From the NCBI GenBank assembly GCA_013327885.1, contig JABUMY010000020.1, positions 57,503-121,502 of the forward strand: a stretch of 64,000 nucleotides of DNA, read 5' to 3'. This DNA comes from Flavisolibacter longurius (GTDB taxonomy: Bacteria > Bacteroidota > Bacteroidia > Chitinophagales > Chitinophagaceae). The position numbers and the translations under genes are program-made. Below are positions 16,896 through 26,297 of this stretch, piece after piece. Under the pieces are notes generated by a model that saw nothing but the letters and a program-made list of their open reading frames with translations, did no database searches and was not told the origin of the DNA. Each line of letters opens with the position of its first letter. Position 1 is the first letter of the stretch.

Positions 16896-19800
16896 ATGCG
16901 GAAAATTTATTCTCTTTTGGTAGGCTGTGCCCTTTTGCTGCTTGGGCAGGCATCGGCGCAAACAAAACAGGTGCGGGGCGTGGTAACCGACAGCATTGGC
17001 AATCCCCTGTCAAATGTGTCGGTGCAGGTACGCAATACAAATGTGGGCACCCGCACCAGCGAAACCGGCGCTTTTGCGCTGGCCGTACCTGCAAACAGCA
17101 ACGAACTCCTGGTAACCTCGGTTGGTTATGAAGACCAGGAAGTGGCCATTGGTGACAGGGAAAACATTTCCATTACCCTGCGGCCCGCCCGGCAAACCGC
17201 CATGCAGGAGGTGGTAGTTACAGCCATGGGCATTACCCGAACGCAAAAATCACTCGGTTACAGTACCACCCGCGTCGGCAGCGATGAATTGACAAAGGCC
17301 CGGGAAACCAACGTGGTGAATGCATTGGCCGGTAAAGTGGCCGGCCTGCGTGTGTCTTCGCAATCCGGTACGCCGGGTGGCTCTTCCAAGATCATCCTGC
17401 GCGGACAATCATCATTTGGCGGTGATGCCTCCGGAGGCCAGCCCATTTTTGTGGTGGATGGCTTGCCCATTGATAACCAGTCGCAGCAACTGGCCACTGC
17501 ACCCAGCGCCGTGCCGCAGGGCACCGCCGGTGTTGACTTTGGCAACCGTGCCGGCGACATCAACCCTGATGACATCGAATCCATCAACGTATTGAAAGGT
17601 GCGGCAGCAACGGCCTTGTATGGTGCCCGGGCAAAAAACGGCGCCATCATCATCACCACCAAGCGCGGACGCCGCGGAGGCTCCGTGGTGCGCTTTAATT
17701 CTTCGGTGCGTTTTGACAATGTATTGAAACTGCCCGATTATCAGAACGAATATGCCCAAGGACAATACGGAGTCTATTCGGTAAACAACACCAATGGCTG
17801 GGGACCAAAGATCAGCGAGGTGCAGGACCGCACTTTCCCAAACTTTAAAGGCGACCAGGTGACCCTGCAGGCTTACCCCGATAACGTAAAGGATTTTTAC
17901 AAAACCGGCGGCAACTTTATCAATTCCCTTTCGTTTGAAGGCGGTGGCGATGCCGGTGATTTTCGACTGGGTTACACCAACAACTACCAGACAGGCGTGG
18001 TGGAAAGCCAGTCGTTCCTGCGCAACAGTGTCAACCTGAATGCAGGCCGTGCCATCTCCAGCAAGTTTGATGTTCGCACAACGCTCAATTACGTCAGCAG
18101 TGTTGGTAAGAACCGGCCGATCCAGTCTTCCAATAACAGCAATTCGCTGACGCAGATCATTCATTTTCTTCCACGCACGGTGGATATCGATGCCCTGCGC
18201 AACAATTACGAGGATCCTATAACCGGCCAGCAGATCAACCTGACACCGGCCAAAACGGGCAATAACCCTTACTGGGTGATTAACTACAACACATCGGAAA
18301 GCAGCGTGGAGCGTATTTACGGCAACATTGTACTGAGCTACAAGCCACTTCCCTGGCTGACCATTTCCAACAACTTTGGAAGTGATGTGTATGCCGAGTT
18401 CCGCAAGCTGGTAACAAGACCCGGTACGGCCGGCCAGTTGCAGGGAAATTTCTTCCAAGCCAATTTGTACAACCGTGTGCTGAACAACGACTTTATTGTA
18501 ACCGCAGACAAGCGGCTTACCAATGACTTTACGTTACGTGTACTCGCCGGCGTGAATAATTACGAAGCCTTCTATCGCCGCGACCAGTCGGATGCGCAGC
18601 AACTGACGGTTGACAAATTGTACACGTTCAGCAACGCCGCTTCCATTACCACTACCAACACTTCCAACAAACGGAGGATCATTGGTGCGTTTGGAGAGAT
18701 CGGTCTTTCGTACAAAAACTTTCTCTTCTTGAATGCAACGGGACGCAACGACTGGAGCTCAACGCTGCCCGTAGAGAACCAGTCTTATTTCTATCCTTCC
18801 GTAAGCTCCAGCTTTGTGTTTACCGAAGTATGGCGGCCGAATTTTCTTTCGTACGGTAAGATCCGGGCAAGCTGGGCCAACGTAGGCGGCGATACCGAAC
18901 CCTATCAACTAGCCTTCGCCTACACGCCGGTGAGCCAGATCTTTGCACAGTACGGACAAGGCTCGCAGTTTCCGTTTGGCGGTGTGCTGGGCTTCTCGGT
19001 TCCTATCACCATTCCCAATGAGCAGCTAAAGCCGCAGAACCAGTCCTCCTACGAAGCGGGCATCGACCTGCGCTTTTTCAGGGAGCGGGCACGGGTTGAT
19101 TTTACCTATTACAACACAAAAACATCTAACCAGATCATTGCCCTGGCCCTGCCGCAGTCAACCGGTTTTGCTACCAAGCGGGTAAATGCCGGCTCGCTGA
19201 AGAATGAAGGCATTGAGCTGACCATCGGTGGCCGTCCGCTGAGCACAAGAAGCCTTTCCTGGGATATCGACGTCAACTTTTCAAAGAACAAGAATACGGT
19301 GGAAGACCTGCCGGCCGAGATCACCCAGTACACCCTAGCCAGTGCCTACAACGGCATCCAGATCAGGGCCCGCAATGGTGAGCAGATCGGCTTGTGGGGC
19401 ACCGGTTTTGAACGTGATCCCGACGGCAACATGGTCATCAACCAAAACAACGGCCTGCGCCGTGTGGTAACAGACCAGCGCTTTGGCAACATCTTCCCCG
19501 ACTGGACGATGGGCATCAACAACAGCATTACCTACAAAGGCCTTACACTGGGCTTTCTGTTCGACTTCCGCCAGGGTGGTGTGCTTTATTCCGGTACGGT
19601 GGGCAACCTGCGTACAACGGGTCTTGCTTCCGAAACAGCCATCAACCGCGATAAGATCATCGTGGACCCAGGTGTGATCTTCGATGCGACGGCCAACAAA
19701 TACATTCCCAATACGGTTCCGGTGCAAAGCATGCAGGATTTCTGGGGACAGTTTGGCAACAACACCGTTTCAGAAGGTGCCGTGTTTGATGCCTCGTATG

Positions 19801-20042
19801 TCAAGCTTCGCGAAGTAGTACTCAACTATGCCCTGCCGGCCAGTCTTTTCCGGAGCAAACGCTTTATCAAAGGCGTAAGCTTTGGCCTGGAAGGACGCAA
19901 CCTTTGGCTGATCCATTCCAACGTGCCGCACATCGATCCGGAAGTAAACCTCTTTGGCTCAACAAGCGTAGGTGAAGGCGTTGAGTTTTACAACATGCCT
20001 TCCACGCGGTCGTTCGGTTTTAATGTAAGAGCAACGTTTTAA
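16896..20042 (+). CDS. SusC/RagA-family TonB-linked outer membrane receptor
   Basis: This 1048-residue protein has a signal peptide ending at ASAQ, then a carboxypeptidase-D regulatory-like domain (VRGVVTDSIGNPLSNVSVQVRNTNVGTRTSETGAFAL). The SusC signature (MQEVVVTAMGITRTQKSLGYST) and plug domain (about 120-240, FVVDGLPIDN, INVLKGAAATALYGARAKNGAIIITTKRG) follow. The rest is a 22-strand-type barrel ending in aromatic RATF. It imports oligomers, usually glycans or peptides, with its SusD partner 73 bp downstream. No glycoside hydrolase is adjacent, so the substrate is unclear. No anti-sigma/ECF pair is nearby. Confidence 0.96.
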   Translation: MRKIYSLLVGCALLLLGQASAQTKQVRGVVTDSIGNPLSNVSVQVRNTNVGTRTSETGAFALAVPANSNELLVTSVGYEDQEVAIGDRENISITLRPARQTAMQEVVVTAMGITRTQKSLGYSTTRVGSDELTKARETNVVNALAGKVAGLRVSSQSGTPGGSSKIILRGQSSFGGDASGGQPIFVVDGLPIDNQSQQLATAPSAVPQGTAGVDFGNRAGDINPDDIESINVLKGAAATALYGARAKNGAIIITTKRGRRGGSVVRFNSSVRFDNVLKLPDYQNEYAQGQYGVYSVNNTNGWGPKISEVQDRTFPNFKGDQVTLQAYPDNVKDFYKTGGNFINSLSFEGGGDAGDFRLGYTNNYQTGVVESQSFLRNSVNLNAGRAISSKFDVRTTLNYVSSVGKNRPIQSSNNSNSLTQIIHFLPRTVDIDALRNNYEDPITGQQINLTPAKTGNNPYWVINYNTSESSVERIYGNIVLSYKPLPWLTISNNFGSDVYAEFRKLVTRPGTAGQLQGNFFQANLYNRVLNNDFIVTADKRLTNDFTLRVLAGVNNYEAFYRRDQSDAQQLTVDKLYTFSNAASITTTNTSNKRRIIGAFGEIGLSYKNFLFLNATGRNDWSSTLPVENQSYFYPSVSSSFVFTEVWRPNFLSYGKIRASWANVGGDTEPYQLAFAYTPVSQIFAQYGQGSQFPFGGVLGFSVPITIPNEQLKPQNQSSYEAGIDLRFFRERARVDFTYYNTKTSNQIIALALPQSTGFATKRVNAGSLKNEGIELTIGGRPLSTRSLSWDIDVNFSKNKNTVEDLPAEITQYTLASAYNGIQIRARNGEQIGLWGTGFERDPDGNMVINQNNGLRRVVTDQRFGNIFPDWTMGINNSITYKGLTLGFLFDFRQGGVLYSGTVGNLRTTGLASETAINRDKIIVDPGVIFDATANKYIPNTVPVQSMQDFWGQFGNNTVSEGAVFDASYVKLREVVLNYALPASLFRSKRFIKGVSFGLEGRNLWLIHSNVPHIDPEVNLFGSTSVGEGVEFYNMPSTRSFGFNVRATF

Positions 20043-20115
20043 GCGATGATATTCCTTCCTAATAATCAGTAATTAATAACTATTGATTACAGGAAATAAG
20101 TAAACGAAAACAGCA

Positions 20116-21663
20116 ATGAAAAAAATAACAATACAGATACTGGGAGCGGTGCTGCTGGTTGGCACACTGGCTACCTCGTGTAAAAAATATCTCGACATCA
20201 ACCAAAACCCCAATGCTGCGGAGGTGGTTGATCCCAAGCTGCTTTTTTCCAATGCAGCCGTCAGCTTTGTCAACGTCAGGGCCTCCGGTGATTATTACAT
20301 TCCTTTAGGGCTTGCCGGGCAGGCCATTGCCTCCGGTGGCAACACGGCTACAACATGGGGCACGCCTACCGAGGAGCAGTACGATGTAAATGCGCTTTCG
20401 CTGGGCAATAGCTGGCGGGCCCTTTACAATTATTCCGGTGCCAACCTGCGACAGATCATACGGCTGGCAGAAGGTGCCGACGTGCCCAACAACAACGCTG
20501 CCGCACAGGCCAAAGTGCTGCTGGCTTTTGTGTTTTACGATGTAACCACACTGTTTGGCGATGCACCTTTTTCCGAAGCGCTGAACACGGATATCCTCTA
20601 TCCAAAATTTGAAACGCAGCCACAGATTCTCGACGGCATCATTGCCATGCTGGATGATGCCCTGGGTCAGTTTGACGAGGCCAGCCCGCTGAAGATATCT
20701 GACTACGATCTTTTTTACAAAGGCGACATTGCCAAATGGAAAAAAGTGGCCCGCTCAATGAAGCTGAAAGTGCTGATGACGATGGTGGACAAAGACCCCG
20801 CAAAGGCCGCTGCCATTGGCCAGTTGCTGCAGGAGGGGGGTTTTATATCTTCATCTGCCGATAACTTTTTTATCAACTATAGCAACACCGCCGGCCGGTA
20901 CAACCCAAAATATGGTCTGAACCGCCAGTACAACAATGAGCAATCGTTCTTTGGTGCGTCCAAATGGGTGGTAAATTTCAGCAAGCCGCTCAACGATCCG
21001 CGGCTGGGTATCTTCTATGAAAAAGGAACGGCGGCTACTAGCATTGTTGCGCCGGAACCGGCAGAAGACATTAACGATGCCGTGCATGCCCGCATCAACC
21101 GCAATTATCACAATGCCAGCCAGCCCGAGATCTTGTTCAATTACCAGGAGCAATTGTTTTACGAAGCAGAGGCCAATGCAAGAGGACTGGGTGTAGCGGC
21201 TAACATGACAAAAGCCAACATGCTGTTCAAGCAGGCAATTGAAGAGTCGGTACGCTTTCATGCACGGCAGGCGCAGGCGGCAACGTTGGTTACGGCCGGT
21301 GCCAGGAGTGCTGCTATTGCCACCGAGTTTACCGCTGCAGCCAATACGGCCCTGGCGTCGGCAGCTACGTTTGCCGAAGCCGTGCCCGACCTCACTTCTT
21401 TTGCCACCACCCGCGAGGCGGTAAAATACCTGCATTACCACCATTGGGTGGATAAATGGGACCGCAGCCTGGATGCCTTTACGCAATGGCGCCGCTCGGG
21501 ACCGGAAGGGGACGAAGTGCCTGCACTGACACTGCCACCAGGAGCACCGGCCGGTGGCCTTTTCCGCCGCTTCGAGTATCCTATCACCAACGAGATTGCG
21601 GCCAACCCGAACGCACCCAAAGACCGGATCCGCTATTTTGAAAAAATGTGGTTTGACCTTTAA
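20116..21663 (+). CDS. SusD/RagB-like outer membrane lipoprotein (SusD-like_2)
   Basis: This 515-residue lipoprotein has a lipobox ending in Cys22 (LATSCKKYLDINQNPNAA). The N-terminal LDINQNPN pattern and TPR-like helices place it in the SusD-like_2 branch. It caps the SusC barrel on the cell surface and binds the ligand. The gene order susC-susD and the tight spacing show one transport unit. A small lipoprotein gene follows 10 bp later. Confidence 0.94.
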   Translation: MKKITIQILGAVLLVGTLATSCKKYLDINQNPNAAEVVDPKLLFSNAAVSFVNVRASGDYYIPLGLAGQAIASGGNTATTWGTPTEEQYDVNALSLGNSWRALYNYSGANLRQIIRLAEGADVPNNNAAAQAKVLLAFVFYDVTTLFGDAPFSEALNTDILYPKFETQPQILDGIIAMLDDALGQFDEASPLKISDYDLFYKGDIAKWKKVARSMKLKVLMTMVDKDPAKAAAIGQLLQEGGFISSSADNFFINYSNTAGRYNPKYGLNRQYNNEQSFFGASKWVVNFSKPLNDPRLGIFYEKGTAATSIVAPEPAEDINDAVHARINRNYHNASQPEILFNYQEQLFYEAEANARGLGVAANMTKANMLFKQAIEESVRFHARQAQAATLVTAGARSAAIATEFTAAANTALASAATFAEAVPDLTSFATTREAVKYLHYHHWVDKWDRSLDAFTQWRRSGPEGDEVPALTLPPGAPAGGLFRRFEYPITNEIAANPNAPKDRIRYFEKMWFDL

Positions 21664-21673
21664 ACTTCCTTTC

Positions 21674-22123
21674 ATGAAAAGAATATCGATCATACTCCTG
21701 TTGTTTACCGCCACCCTTTTTGTTGCCTGCGAAAAGGACGATGCCAATACCGAAGGCATTGATCTGAGCAACACGCTGGAGCCCTACATTGAGTTTACCA
21801 GCACAGCCGCCAAAACGGTAAAGCAAGGGGCATCCACCACGGTTGGCCTCACCATGCGTACTGGCCTGCAGCAAAAAGTAACCGTGTATTATGACGTGAC
21901 CGGGGCGGTGAACCTACCCAACCAAACACTGGTACTCGACCGCGAAGCCCTTACTGGCCAGGCCACTATCAACATCCCGGCCAACGCCATAGTAGCACCG
22001 GCAACAAGTGCAACGGCTACGGTTACCCTAAAAAAGGCCGTAAAGGACGATGGAACGGAACTGACCCTCGGCGCCAAAAACGCACCGGCATCGCAGGTAG
22101 TGACCCTGAACATTGTCCCCTGA
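21674..22123 (+). CDS. Small surface lipoprotein of the SusCD locus
   Basis: The ATG at 21674 gives 149 residues with lipobox Cys19 (LLFTATLFVACEKDD). The mature part is beta-rich (PYIEFTSTAAKTVKQGASTTVGLTMRTGL, VTVYYDVTGAVNLPNQTL, ATVTLKKAVKDDGTELTLGAK) and resembles a Calx-beta or DUF4843-like immunoglobulin fold. It probably acts as an accessory binding protein on the surface. It is the last gene of the operon, with a terminator 20 bp behind. Confidence 0.82.
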   Translation: MKRISIILLLFTATLFVACEKDDANTEGIDLSNTLEPYIEFTSTAAKTVKQGASTTVGLTMRTGLQQKVTVYYDVTGAVNLPNQTLVLDREALTGQATINIPANAIVAPATSATATVTLKKAVKDDGTELTLGAKNAPASQVVTLNIVP

Positions 22124-22442
22124 TCCATTTGGCAACCAAACTAAAAAGGACCACCCTCGGGTGGTCTTTTTTATGTGCGAAAAGGTTCGTACTAATTGCC
22201 GCTTATCCCAAATCAATATTTTTTTGAGTAAGAAAAAGTGGCGGGAGGGAAGAAGCAAAACAGGTTTCAGGTCTTGAAAAGCGTTGTTCGGTGATCAAAA
22301 AAAAGGCTTCGCACAGGAGGTTAAAAAAAGGTTAACGAAACCTGTGTGAAATGTTATTGCCGCCAGTCGTAATTCCCTTTTTTTCATGCAGTTAGCAGTC
22401 TAATTTGACAACAGATTCCATTCACCCCTAAAATTTGTTTGT
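22124..22442. other. Non-coding interval with a dyad
   Basis: This 319-bp space holds the operon terminator and, at 22312-22346, an imperfect inverted repeat (CACAGG with CCTGTG, plus AGGTTAA/TTAAC-like inner parts). The dyad could be a regulatory site for the PepSY-like gene. I see no coding sequence. Confidence 0.5.
22143..22172 (+). terminator. Terminator of the SusCD operon
   Basis: GGACCACCC pairs with GGGTGGTCT around a tight TC loop and is followed by six T residues. Confidence 0.9.
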
Positions 22443-22889
22443 ATGAAAAAGTCAATAGCCAGCCTGCTCCTGATCTGCGCACTTTCCGTTGCTTCGCTTT
22501 CGTTTGCCAACCCGCCGGTAACAGAAAAAGTCCTAAAGCAATTCTCCATTTCTTTCCCCACGGTAACAGATGCCAAGTGGTTTGAGGGGGACACTTACTT
22601 TGACGTTTACTTCGAAAAAGAAGAGATCAAATACAACATTCGCTACGACCGGGGTGGAAAAGTTCTCAGCACCCGTAACTATTATACCGGTGCCAAGCTT
22701 GCTCCTTTTTTGCATGCCAAGCTGGCTGAAAAGTTTCCGGGCAAAACTGTTTTTGGCGTTACCGAGATCACCAACAGCGAGGAAATGTTTTACGTGATTG
22801 CCCTGGAAGACAAGACCTCCTGGACCAACGTTCGTGCCGATGCCGTTGGCCAGCTGACCGTACTGGAAAAGCTGAAAAAATCCAACTAA
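22443..22889 (+). CDS. Exported PepSY-like (beta-lactamase-inhibitor-like fold) protein
   Basis: This 148-residue protein has a signal peptide (MKKSIASLLLICALSVASLSFA). It has the repeated alpha/beta pattern of the Bacteroidota PepSY-like group: VLKQFSISFPTVTDAKWFEGDTYFDVYFEKEEIKYNIRYDRGGKVLST, then a second half starting HAKLAEKFPGKTVFGVTEI. These proteins are periplasmic and of unknown function, often induced by stress. It is monocistronic with a strong terminator. Confidence 0.82.
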   Translation: MKKSIASLLLICALSVASLSFANPPVTEKVLKQFSISFPTVTDAKWFEGDTYFDVYFEKEEIKYNIRYDRGGKVLSTRNYYTGAKLAPFLHAKLAEKFPGKTVFGVTEITNSEEMFYVIALEDKTSWTNVRADAVGQLTVLEKLKKSN

Positions 22890-22911
22890 ACCAATCTAAT
22901 TCTTTTACTGT

Positions 22912-22946
22912 AAAACGGCAGCAGGGCCTACCTGCTGCCGTTTTTT
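22912..22946 (+). terminator. Rho-independent terminator
   Basis: ACGGCAGCAGG pairs with CCTGCTGCCGT around a 5-nt loop and is followed by a T run, 25 bp after the PepSY-like gene. Confidence 0.93.
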
Positions 22947-22978
22947 GTAGAAGAACTTTGATTACTTATCTCGAATTT

Positions 22979-23050
22979 CTTATACGGGTATAAGTAGAAA
23001 TATGTAACCGGGTTAAATATTGTTCCTATTTACAGAAACATAACCCGTTA
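22979..23050. promoter_or_regulatory. Three small dyads upstream of the PAS kinase gene
   Basis: CTTATAC-GG-GTATAAG lies at 22979-22994, TAACC-G-GGTTA at 23005-23015 and TAAC-CC-GTTA at 23041-23050. All are short inverted repeats within 90 bp of the start at 23068. They look like operator half-sites; the regulator is unknown. Confidence 0.45.
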
Positions 23051-23067
23051 GAAACGACATTAGAGGT

Positions 23068-25278
23068 ATGAAAATCCAATCCGGAACGCCGGGTTCCGAA
23101 CCAGCGGGCAATGCGCTGCCTGCGGGTTTGAACTATGAAAAACTGCTTTCCTCCCTTGTTGATCTTGTGTGTGTTTGTGATGCACACGGCATCTTTCGCT
23201 ATATCAGCTCATCGTCTTTTGCTATTCTTGGTTATACGCCGGAAGAAATGGTGGGCCAATCGTTTCTCAGCTTTATCTACCCGCCTGATGCCGACAATAC
23301 CACCCGGTGCATTACCGAAAGAATGCAGAATAAACAGGTTTCCAATTTTGAAAACCGCTACCGGCGAAAAGACGGCACGCTTGTTCCCTTGGTCTGGTCC
23401 TGGCGCTGGGACGAAGGTGACGAGCTTTTTTACAGCGTGGTTCGGGATGCATCGGACCAGTACAACGCTGAGCAGAGGCTGGTAAAGGCACAGGAAATGG
23501 CAAAGTTTGCCAACTACGAGTTTGATGTCCTCAGCCGGCAATACACCTATGTATCGGACACCGTTTTCGAAATTTTTGGGTTGGATAAAAAAGAGCACAA
23601 AGAATATACTTCCGAACTTTTTTGGTCGCTCCTGCACCCTGATGATGCAGACATGGTAAGGACAGCGCTGACCGCGGCGGACCAACCTGCTTCTTCCATG
23701 CTTACGTTTCGCATTATCCGTCCCGATGGCACGGTGATCCATATCAAACGTAACCGCCAGGCCGTTTTCGATTCCGAAGGAAGACTGGTAAAAACCATCG
23801 GCACCATCCAGGATATTTCGGACCTGATGCGAAGCGAGCAGGCCTTGCGGGAAAGCGAAGAGCGGTTTCGCTTCCTGGTGCAGCATGGCAACGAGATGAT
23901 CGCTATCATTGACCAGCAGGGTGTTTACACCTTTGTCAGCAACAACGTTACCCAGGTAATAGGCTACGAAGTGGAGGACCTGGTAGGCGTGAACTCCTTG
24001 AGCCTGATACATCCCGATGACCTGCCGTTGATGATGGCCCACCTGGAAAATATACAGTCCTGCGAGATCCTGGCTACCGGTGCTTTCCGGTTCAGGGGGA
24101 AAGACGGTGAATGGCGCTGGGTGGAGTGTACCGTTTCCAACCACCTGCACAATCCTATCATTGGCGGTTTACTGGTGAACACAAAGGACGTAACTGAAAA
24201 AAAGCGCAAAGAAGAAGCGCTGCAGCATAGTGAACAGCGGCTGGATGCACTGGTGCAAAACGGCTCCGATTTTATCGTCATCATCGACGAGAAGGGCGGG
24301 TTTCAGTACAGTACGCGGAACGTGTTCTCTATACTGGGTTATGCGCCGGATGAATTGAAAGGACGAAATGCGTACGAGTTCATTCATCCCGACGACCGCA
24401 AAAAAGTATTTGATGAGATCAGGAATGTGGTGCGGAAAGAAGAAGCAAACGGCGTGGTGCACCGGTTTTTACACAAGAACGGCAAATGGGTTTACCTGGA
24501 ATCGAAGGGTACCAACCACCTGGACAACGCCGCTATTGGTGGCATCCTTGTCAATGCCCGCAACATTACCGACCGGGTAAAGCTGCAGAAGCGGCTGAAC
24601 CGCGAGTTGATCAACAAGCAAAAGGAAATTACGTCGGCGGTGATCCGTGCGCAGGAGTCGGAGCGGTCGCAGCTTGGCCTGGAACTGCACGATAACGTGA
24701 ACCAGATACTGACCACCGTAAAGCTGTACAACGAAATGTACCTGACGGGTTATATGCAGGACAAGGACCTGCTGGTGAAAGCCACGCAATACACCCAGGA
24801 ATGCATCAACGAAATCCGCAGCATCTCTAAGCGGCTGTCGGCACCCACCCTGGGCAAGATAACGCTGCAGGATTCGATCCGCGAACTGGTAGATTCGATC
24901 AACCTGACCGGCCGGCTCGAGATCATTTATGTGCCGAAAAGCCTGCCGGATTGCGGCGTGTCGGAAGACATCCACCTGGCCATTTACCGCATTGTGCAGG
25001 AAAGCCTCAACAACATCATCAAATATTCCGAAGCCCACCTGGTTTGTATCGAGATCGGTAAAAAGGGCACCCATATTTTTCTGAAGATCACCGACGATGG
25101 AAAAGGTTTTGATACCGCCGCCAGGCGTGCCGGCATTGGCATTACCAACATGCGCACAAGAGCCGAAAACCTGAACGGAAGTTTTACGCTGCGAAGCGAA
25201 CCGGGAAAAGGCTGCGAGATAGAGATCGCATTTCCCTGCCAGTCCTGCATTGAAAAAGAACACTGTTCCGTTTACTAA
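23068..25278 (+). CDS. Four-PAS sensor histidine kinase (HisKA_3/NarX type)
   Basis: This 736-residue cytosolic protein has no membrane segment. Four PAS/PAC units lie at about 25-130, 145-255, 265-380 and 385-505 (GIFRYISSSSFAILGYTPEEMVG, VYTFVSNNVTQVIGYEVEDLVG, GFQYSTRNVFSILGYAPDELKG). A HisKA_3 domain carries the acceptor His in ERSQLGLELHDNVNQ. A HATPase has ITDDGKGFD and GIGITNMRTRAENLNGSF. The C-terminal end is Cys-rich (FPCQSCIEKEHC), which is unusual and might bind a metal. No response regulator is adjacent, so it is an orphan kinase. Confidence 0.92.
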   Translation: MKIQSGTPGSEPAGNALPAGLNYEKLLSSLVDLVCVCDAHGIFRYISSSSFAILGYTPEEMVGQSFLSFIYPPDADNTTRCITERMQNKQVSNFENRYRRKDGTLVPLVWSWRWDEGDELFYSVVRDASDQYNAEQRLVKAQEMAKFANYEFDVLSRQYTYVSDTVFEIFGLDKKEHKEYTSELFWSLLHPDDADMVRTALTAADQPASSMLTFRIIRPDGTVIHIKRNRQAVFDSEGRLVKTIGTIQDISDLMRSEQALRESEERFRFLVQHGNEMIAIIDQQGVYTFVSNNVTQVIGYEVEDLVGVNSLSLIHPDDLPLMMAHLENIQSCEILATGAFRFRGKDGEWRWVECTVSNHLHNPIIGGLLVNTKDVTEKKRKEEALQHSEQRLDALVQNGSDFIVIIDEKGGFQYSTRNVFSILGYAPDELKGRNAYEFIHPDDRKKVFDEIRNVVRKEEANGVVHRFLHKNGKWVYLESKGTNHLDNAAIGGILVNARNITDRVKLQKRLNRELINKQKEITSAVIRAQESERSQLGLELHDNVNQILTTVKLYNEMYLTGYMQDKDLLVKATQYTQECINEIRSISKRLSAPTLGKITLQDSIRELVDSINLTGRLEIIYVPKSLPDCGVSEDIHLAIYRIVQESLNNIIKYSEAHLVCIEIGKKGTHIFLKITDDGKGFDTAARRAGIGITNMRTRAENLNGSFTLRSEPGKGCEIEIAFPCQSCIEKEHCSVY

Positions 25279-25326
25279 GGACAGGGCCGCTTGCGGTGAA
25301 TACGGATTGATGCCTACATTCGCCGC

Positions 25327-26196
25327 ATGATCAGTATGGCAAACAACCACCTGCAGGTAACGATCGATCCCAAGGGCGCCGAATTAAAAAGCGTGTTTCA
25401 TAAAGGAAATAACCTGGAATATATCTGGCAGGCCGATCCTGCCTTTTGGGCCAAGTCTTCGCCGGTGCTGTTTCCCATTGTTGGTGAACTAAAGGACAAG
25501 ACCTACCGGTATAAGGGCAAGTCCTACCAGCTTTCCCGCCACGGGTTTGCCCGCGACAAAGAATTTACTGTCAGCCAACAGGAGGAAAGCGCTGTTACCT
25601 TTTCGCTGGAGAGCAATGACGAGACCAGGGCGGTTTACCCCTTTGACTTTGTTTTTTCGCTTACTTATACACTGGACGAACACAGCTTACGTGTACGCTA
25701 CGGCGTTAGCAACAGGGGCAATGACGAAATGCTGTTCTCGGTAGGTGGTCACCCGGCCTTTAACCTGCCGCTGGCAGAAGGCACAACTTACACCGATTAC
25801 CGCCTTGAATTTTCCCGTGTAGAAACAGCCGGCCGCTGGCCCATCAGCAAGGATGGCCTGATTGAAAAAACGCCACAGCCCTTGCTGCAGAATAGTAATG
25901 TACTGCCGCTTACCAAAGACCTGTTTGCAAAAGACGCGGTCGTGTTAAAGCAGTTGCAATCTAACAGTGCGCAGTTGGTTTCCGATAAAACACCGCATGG
26001 CCTTGAATTTTTCTTTGAAGGATTTCCGTACCTGGGACTCTGGGCGGCACCCGGCGCCGATTTTCTTTGTATTGAACCCTGGTGCGGCATTGCCGACAGT
26101 GTTGATGCCAGTGGTGAGCTGTCTGAAAAAGAAGGTATCAACAATCTACCGGCAGGTGAGCAGTTTGCAGTGGAATGGAAGGTTCGGTTCTTTTGA
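25327..26196 (+). CDS. Aldose 1-epimerase family protein
   Basis: This 289-residue protein has the galactose-mutarotase-like beta sandwich. FSVGGHPAFNLPL supplies the catalytic His, and FLCIEPWCGIAD supplies the acidic residue. The SSPVLFPIVGELKDKTYRYKGKSYQLSRHGFARD stretch is typical of the LacX/YeaD-like branch. It interconverts sugar anomers in the cytosol; its specificity is unknown. An in-frame ATG nine bases later is equally possible. A heptad array and then a terminator follow. Confidence 0.9.
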   Translation: MISMANNHLQVTIDPKGAELKSVFHKGNNLEYIWQADPAFWAKSSPVLFPIVGELKDKTYRYKGKSYQLSRHGFARDKEFTVSQQEESAVTFSLESNDETRAVYPFDFVFSLTYTLDEHSLRVRYGVSNRGNDEMLFSVGGHPAFNLPLAEGTTYTDYRLEFSRVETAGRWPISKDGLIEKTPQPLLQNSNVLPLTKDLFAKDAVVLKQLQSNSAQLVSDKTPHGLEFFFEGFPYLGLWAAPGADFLCIEPWCGIADSVDASGELSEKEGINNLPAGEQFAVEWKVRFF

Positions 26197-26246
26197 CGTG
26201 AGACGAGAGACGTCAAACGCTAAACTGCAAACAGTATACTGTAAAC
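26197..26246 (+). repeat. Heptad-phased degenerate array, tail RACG
   Basis: About seven 7-nt units such as AGAGACG, TCAAACG and GTAAACG start directly after the epimerase stop and lead into the terminator hairpin. The first units are the same kind as at 9740 and 28601. Confidence 0.72.
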
Positions 26247-26280
26247 GAAAAAGGGAGTCACCAACAGCGACTCCCTTTTT
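26247..26280. terminator. Bidirectional terminator
   Basis: AAGGGAGTC pairs with GACTCCCTT, with an A run on the left and a T run on the right. It can end both convergent neighbours. Confidence 0.9.
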
Positions 26281-26297
26281 CATTACTGATCGTTTAT

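Noticed and set aside
17412..18458. 348-residue minus-strand ORF inside susC
   Set aside because: It is antisense to the plug and barrel part of SusC and shows no recognisable domain.
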